Assembly: GCA_943330835.2 (NCBI GenBank)
Contig: CALQJH020000031.1
Span: forward strand, 1-11,171
Source: Candidatus Kuenenia stuttgartensis
GTDB taxonomy: Bacteria > Bacteroidota > Bacteroidia > Chitinophagales > Chitinophagaceae
DNA: 11,171 nucleotides
Reading direction: 5' to 3'
The notes below the pieces were generated by a model. It saw only the letters and a program-made list of their open reading frames with translations, searched no databases and was not told where the DNA came from. This document shows positions 8,156 through 11,171 of this stretch, piece after piece; positions within the stretch are counted from its first letter, which is position 1, and every line of letters begins with the position of its first letter. Made by a program: the position numbers and the translations under genes.

Positions 8156-8425
8156 ATGAAATTCACTCAAAATACATTAGATAAAACTGAAAGAGTCATC
8201 GAAGAAGGTGGATATATCATTCGTTATGAGAGAGGAACTTTTCAAAGCGGTTATTGTATTCTTCAGGAAAAAAAGGTCGTTGTACTCAATAAATTTTTAC
8301 AAACAGAAGGTAGAATTAATACTTTGATAGATTTGCTGCCTTTACTCAAAATTAATATCGACGATCTTACACATGAAAGCCAAAAACTTTATGATGAATT
8401 GATGACTGTTGTGATTGATAAATAA
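8156..8425 (+). CDS. Uncharacterised 89-residue cytoplasmic protein
   Basis: I do not recognise a named family, although the sequence resembles small conserved hypothetical proteins of Bacteroidota. It has no signal peptide or membrane segment. Residues about 1-50 look like a small beta-sheet: an Arg/Glu-rich opening, then GYIIRYERG, FQSGYCIL and KVVVLNKFL. Residues about 52-88 look helical (GRINTLIDLLPLL, then an acidic helix). There is one cysteine (Cys33) and no CxxC or metal motif. Codon use resembles that of its neighbours, and the open frame is clean from ATG at 8156 to TAA at 8425. It lies 120 bases after porX and 50 bases before the metallo-beta-lactamase gene, so it may share a transcript with either. 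The mixed sheet-then-helix layout would fit a small adaptor or subunit, but no function can be assigned. Confidence 0.8.
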   Translation: MKFTQNTLDKTERVIEEGGYIIRYERGTFQSGYCILQEKKVVVLNKFLQTEGRINTLIDLLPLLKINIDDLTHESQKLYDELMTVVIDK

Positions 8426-8475
8426 TTATTCTTTTTTTTTATACTTTCTGCAAATTTTTCATTTCTACTTTACTG

Positions 8476-9255
8476 ATGTTTTCTCCTCCGCTAACGATTA
8501 CTTTTTTGGGTACAGGCACAAGTGGCGGTGTTCCAATGATTGCCTGTGATTGTGAGATTTGTTCTTCCTCCGATAGTAAAGACAAAAGACTGAGAAGTAG
8601 TATCCTTGTTCAAAGTGATACTACCACAATTGTCATAGATACCACTCCTGATTTCAGAACGCAAATGCTCAGGGCAAATGTAAAAAAATTAGACGCAGTT
8701 CTATTTACACATTCTCATAAAGACCATATTGCGGGGCTTGATGATATTAAGGCGTTCAATTATTTTCAACAGCAACCGATGAAAGTATTTGCAAATGCTT
8801 TAACACAAGTCGCATTAAAAAGAGAATTCAGTTATGTTTTTGACGAGCATAAATATCCTGGAGTTCCGGATATTACTTTACATGAAATAACTGACCAAGC
8901 CTTTATTATCGGGGATATTCCTGTAATCCCTATTTTAGTATGGCATCTAAAAATGCCTGTATTAGGATTTCGGTTTGGAGCATTTACTTATATCACGGAT
9001 GCCAACAGAATAGATGACACCGAACAGCAAAAAATAAGGGGGTCTGAAATACTTGTATTAAATGCACTTCGCAAGGAAAAGCACCTTTCACATTTCACCC
9101 TTCAGGAAGCTATAGAAATGTCGCAATCGCTCGCTGTGTCCCAAACTTATTTTACCCATATTAGTCACCAGCTTGGTAAACATCAGCAGGTAGCTGCTGA
9201 ATTGCCAAAAGGAATTCAATTAGCTTTTGACAACCAAGTGATTAATTGCAATTAA
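8476..9255 (+). CDS. PhnP-like metallo-beta-lactamase-fold phosphodiesterase
   Basis: The 259-residue protein is a metallo-beta-lactamase-fold hydrolase close to PhnP, which opens 5-phosphoribosyl 1,2-cyclic phosphate. The N-terminal FLGTGTSGGVP (10-20) is a family signature. Cys24, Cys26 and Cys29 match the CxCxxC of PhnP's structural zinc site, with His231 a probable fourth ligand. The active site THSHKDH gives His79, His81, Asp83 and His84; His157, Asp175 (TYITDAN) and His228 (FTHISH) complete a two-metal centre. Every ligand is present, so it should be active. No C-P lyase (phn) gene is in the window, so the substrate is unlikely to come from phosphonate breakdown; a cyclic phosphate or nucleotide ester is the inference. 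It is cytoplasmic with no signal peptide. The start is ATG 8476, after a U-rich leader and 50 bases past the previous stop. Confidence 0.92.
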   Translation: MFSPPLTITFLGTGTSGGVPMIACDCEICSSSDSKDKRLRSSILVQSDTTTIVIDTTPDFRTQMLRANVKKLDAVLFTHSHKDHIAGLDDIKAFNYFQQQPMKVFANALTQVALKREFSYVFDEHKYPGVPDITLHEITDQAFIIGDIPVIPILVWHLKMPVLGFRFGAFTYITDANRIDDTEQQKIRGSEILVLNALRKEKHLSHFTLQEAIEMSQSLAVSQTYFTHISHQLGKHQQVAAELPKGIQLAFDNQVINCN

Positions 9256-9268
9256 TTCTGTTTTTTTT
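9241..9268 (+). terminator. Candidate weak terminator: 16-base palindrome plus T tract
   Basis: ATTAATTGCAATTAAT (9241-9256) is a perfect palindrome that overlaps the stop codon of the phosphodiesterase gene. It could fold as a 6-base-pair A/U-only stem with a TGCA loop. After TCTG comes a run of eight T (9261-9268). The stem is weak, so any termination is probably partial. It could equally be a protein-binding site or chance in AT-rich DNA. Confidence 0.3.
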
Positions 9269-9306
9269 CTCCTTTTTCTTTCTGCTTCCTGCATTACTTT
9301 TCGTTC

Positions 9307-10221
9307 ATGCAAAAAAAGAACAACCATGCTTTTTTTTATTTTACAAAAAAAGAGAAGAATGGAATTATTTTAGTACTGTTATTTAATTTGGGATTATTTT
9401 TTTTACCACATTTTTACGACTTAATATTTCCCGAAAAACCAATTAAAATGCAAATCTTGGAAACGGCTTTTCGGCAGTTGAAAAAGTTGGATGCAGACAG
9501 TAGTAATATTAGCAACTATTCCGCAAAATATGTTTCATATAAAGAAGAACCTCCTGTTAGTATTCGATATAAGAAATTCGATCCCAACATCATATCTGAA
9601 GCCGAATGGAAGGAGTTAGGATTTAAGGATAAAACCATTCAAACCATACAAAAATACAAATCTAAAGGTGGTCGATTTTATAAGCCGGAAGACATCAAAA
9701 AGATTTGGGGAGTTACTGAAAAGAAATGTGCAGAATTGATGCCTTTTATTACCATAAAAGAAGCTGATCATAAAATAAACTTCAACAGTATTAAAATAAA
9801 TAATGACAAAAAAAATTACAGGAAATTAGTAGATGTGAATCTCGCAGATTCTTCTTGCTTTGAAAGTCTTTATGGTATTGGGCCTGCATTAGCCAGACGA
9901 ATCATATTGTTTAGGAATAAATTGGGTGGATTTTATGAAGTGCATCAATTGGCTGAGGTTTGGGGTTTACAAGATTCCATTTTTCAGAAAATTAAAGAAC
10001 AATTAATCATAAAGGATACAAAAACCAGTACAATTGACATTAATCATGCACCGTTTGAAACATTGAAATCGCATCCTTACATTGGATACAAATTAGCCCA
10101 GGCCATTATTAATTATCGTATTCAGCATGGAAGTTTTAAATCATTAGAGGATATTCAAAAAATCACCTTGCTTAACGTTGAATCGTACAATAAAATACAG
10201 CATTATTTAGTTGTGGAATAA
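9307..10221 (+). CDS. Membrane-anchored protein with three ComEA-like helix-hairpin-helix units
   Basis: The 304-residue protein starts with a Lys-rich segment (3-18) and one hydrophobic segment (about 19-41), a likely signal anchor that leaves the rest in the periplasm. Three related units of about 60 residues follow, at about 90-148, 175-234 and 242-302. Units 2 and 3 open alike (VDVNLADSSCFESL and IDINHAPFETL) and then carry YGIGPALARRII and PYIGYKLAQAII, classic helix-hairpin-helix turns; each continues with a GGF or GSF step and a LAEVWGL- or IQKITLL-type helix. Unit 1 (FDPNIISEAEWKELGF) lacks the clear GIG turn. ComEA proteins bind incoming DNA during transformation. Here the same unit is triplicated and anchored, so DNA binding or protein-protein scaffolding are both possible. 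ATG 9307 is the first Met and follows a pyrimidine-rich 51-base gap. No competence or nuclease gene is adjacent. Confidence 0.85.
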   Translation: MQKKNNHAFFYFTKKEKNGIILVLLFNLGLFFLPHFYDLIFPEKPIKMQILETAFRQLKKLDADSSNISNYSAKYVSYKEEPPVSIRYKKFDPNIISEAEWKELGFKDKTIQTIQKYKSKGGRFYKPEDIKKIWGVTEKKCAELMPFITIKEADHKINFNSIKINNDKKNYRKLVDVNLADSSCFESLYGIGPALARRIILFRNKLGGFYEVHQLAEVWGLQDSIFQKIKEQLIIKDTKTSTIDINHAPFETLKSHPYIGYKLAQAIINYRIQHGSFKSLEDIQKITLLNVESYNKIQHYLVVE

Positions 10222-10237
10222 TAAAAAAAACTAACAG

Positions 10238-10266
10238 TTGTTGGTATTTAATATTCGGTAAATTGC
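10238..10266 (+). promoter_or_regulatory. Candidate promoter for the acyl-CoA dehydrogenase gene
   Basis: A TTG at 10238-10240 is followed, after 18 bases, by TAAATTGC at 10259-10266, which resembles the Bacteroidota pair TTG ... TAnnTTTG with an imperfect second box. A start of transcription near 10272 would give a leader of about 15 bases before the ATG at 10287. It sits in the 65-base gap after the helix-hairpin-helix gene. Confidence 0.3.
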
Positions 10267-10286
10267 GGAACAAATAATCACCTGTT

Positions 10287-11171
10287 ATGGACTTTTTACA
10301 AACTGAATTAACCCAGCAAGTAGCTCAAACTGCAAGAGATTTTGCCAACCAGTATATCCGTCCGAATCTTATGGAATGGGATGAATCTCAGGAATTCCCG
10401 GTCCATATTTTTAAAGAACTAGGCAAGCTAGGCATGATGGGAGTATTGGTGCCAGAAGCATACGGGGGAACAGGATTGAGTTATTTTGAATACAGTGTCA
10501 TTATTCAGGAAATAGCTAAAGTGTGCGGCTCTGTTGGGCTCTCCTTAGCTGCTCATAATTCCTTATGCACAGGACATATTATGACATTCGGAAATGAAAT
10601 GCAGAAACAAAAATATTTACCCAAACTGGCCACTGCCGAATTCATTGGTGCTTGGGGACTTACAGAACCTAATACCGGAAGTGATGCAGGTAATATGCAA
10701 ACAACCGCAGTAAAAGAAGGGGATAATTGGGTTATTAACGGTACCAAAAGTTGGATTACACATGGCAAATCCAGCGATGTTGCTGTTGTGATTTGCAGAA
10801 CGGGCGAACCAAGAGCCAAAAATAATTCTACTGCGTTTATTGTTGACCGTAATACAGCTGGATTTTCTGGAGGAAAAAAAGAAAACAAACTTGGGATGAG
10901 AGCCAGTGAAACGGCAGAGATGATTTTTGACCATTGTATTATTTCTGATGAAAATCGTTTGGGTGAAATTGGAGCAGGGTTCAAACAATCAATGAAAATT
11001 CTTGACGGAGGACGTATTTCAATAGCAGCATTGAGTTTAGGCATCGCTAAAGGCGCGTATGAAGCATCTTTGAAGTATGCAAAAGAACGGTATCAATTTG
11101 ACCAGCCCATTGCAAACTTTCAGGCAATTTCATTTAAACTGGCTGATATGGCAACAAAAATAGCGTGTGCA
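10287..11171 (+). CDS. Acyl-CoA dehydrogenase (partial, C-terminus beyond window)
   Basis: The frame is open from ATG 10287 to the right edge, giving 295 codons of an enzyme usually about 380 residues long. Acyl-CoA dehydrogenases are FAD enzymes that make the trans-2,3 double bond in the first step of beta-oxidation or in branched-chain amino acid breakdown. Residues 1 to about 110 are the N-terminal helical domain. The flavin-binding signature GAWGLTEPNTGSD (121-133) starts the middle beta domain, with WITHG at 156-160. GRISIAALSLGIA (242-254) and YQFDQPIANFQ (269-279) open the C-terminal helical domain. The catalytic glutamate, expected around residue 365, lies outside the window, so chain-length preference cannot be judged. 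The overall look is of the short-chain/butyryl-CoA group. The 65-base gap and possible own promoter suggest it is separate from the preceding genes. Confidence 0.93.
   Translation, partial: MDFLQTELTQQVAQTARDFANQYIRPNLMEWDESQEFPVHIFKELGKLGMMGVLVPEAYGGTGLSYFEYSVIIQEIAKVCGSVGLSLAAHNSLCTGHIMTFGNEMQKQKYLPKLATAEFIGAWGLTEPNTGSDAGNMQTTAVKEGDNWVINGTKSWITHGKSSDVAVVICRTGEPRAKNNSTAFIVDRNTAGFSGGKKENKLGMRASETAEMIFDHCIISDENRLGEIGAGFKQSMKILDGGRISIAALSLGIAKGAYEASLKYAKERYQFDQPIANFQAISFKLADMATKIACA

Noticed and set aside
8421..8440. AATAATTATT palindrome followed by T9 at the end of the 89-residue gene, as a terminator
   Set aside because: The 10-base palindrome leaves at most three base pairs once a loop is allowed, so it cannot form a useful hairpin.
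10553..11044. Open frame of 163 codons on the - strand, antisense to the right-hand end
   Set aside because: The + strand here encodes a clear acyl-CoA dehydrogenase with its flavin signature, so this is a shadow frame.

Overview
The window looks like ordinary chromosomal backbone of an AT-rich, Gram-negative member of the Bacteroidota, possibly from the Chitinophagia/Sphingobacteriia side, though the family is only inferred. Supporting signs are a fused LpxC-FabZ protein, a PorX regulator of the type IX secretion system (T9SS), a DUF5686 outer-membrane-type protein with an N-terminal carboxypeptidase-regulatory-like domain, A- or U-rich leaders without Shine-Dalgarno sequences, and TAnnTTTG boxes typical of the Bacteroidota housekeeping sigma factor. 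I see no insertion sequence, phage gene, tRNA, rRNA, CRISPR array or sign of recent transfer.

Positions 1-6316 form one leftward gene run, probably an operon. In transcription order it holds an HD-domain phosphohydrolase, lpxD, a DUF5686 gene, the lpxC-fabZ fusion, and the first 11 codons of lpxA, which runs off the left edge. LpxA, LpxC and LpxD are the first three committed enzymes of lipid A synthesis, and FabZ makes fatty acid precursors. The DUF5686 gene sits between lpxD and lpxC-fabZ and apparently starts at TTG.

Positions 6317-6478 are a divergent regulatory region with three TAnnTTTG boxes, two facing right and one facing left.

Positions 6479-11171 run rightward: porX (receiver plus PglZ-type phosphodiesterase domain), an uncharacterised 89-residue protein, a PhnP-like metallo-beta-lactamase-fold phosphodiesterase, a membrane-anchored protein with three ComEA-like helix-hairpin-helix units, and an acyl-CoA dehydrogenase that is complete at its start and cut by the right edge.

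The common theme is the cell envelope: lipid A is made to the left, and the regulator of the secretion system that delivers proteins to the LPS-bearing surface lies to the right. I did not find a clearly new multi-gene system. The best leads are the DUF5686 gene inside the lipid A cluster, the HD hydrolase at the head of that cluster, the small protein after porX, and the anchored triple helix-hairpin-helix protein.
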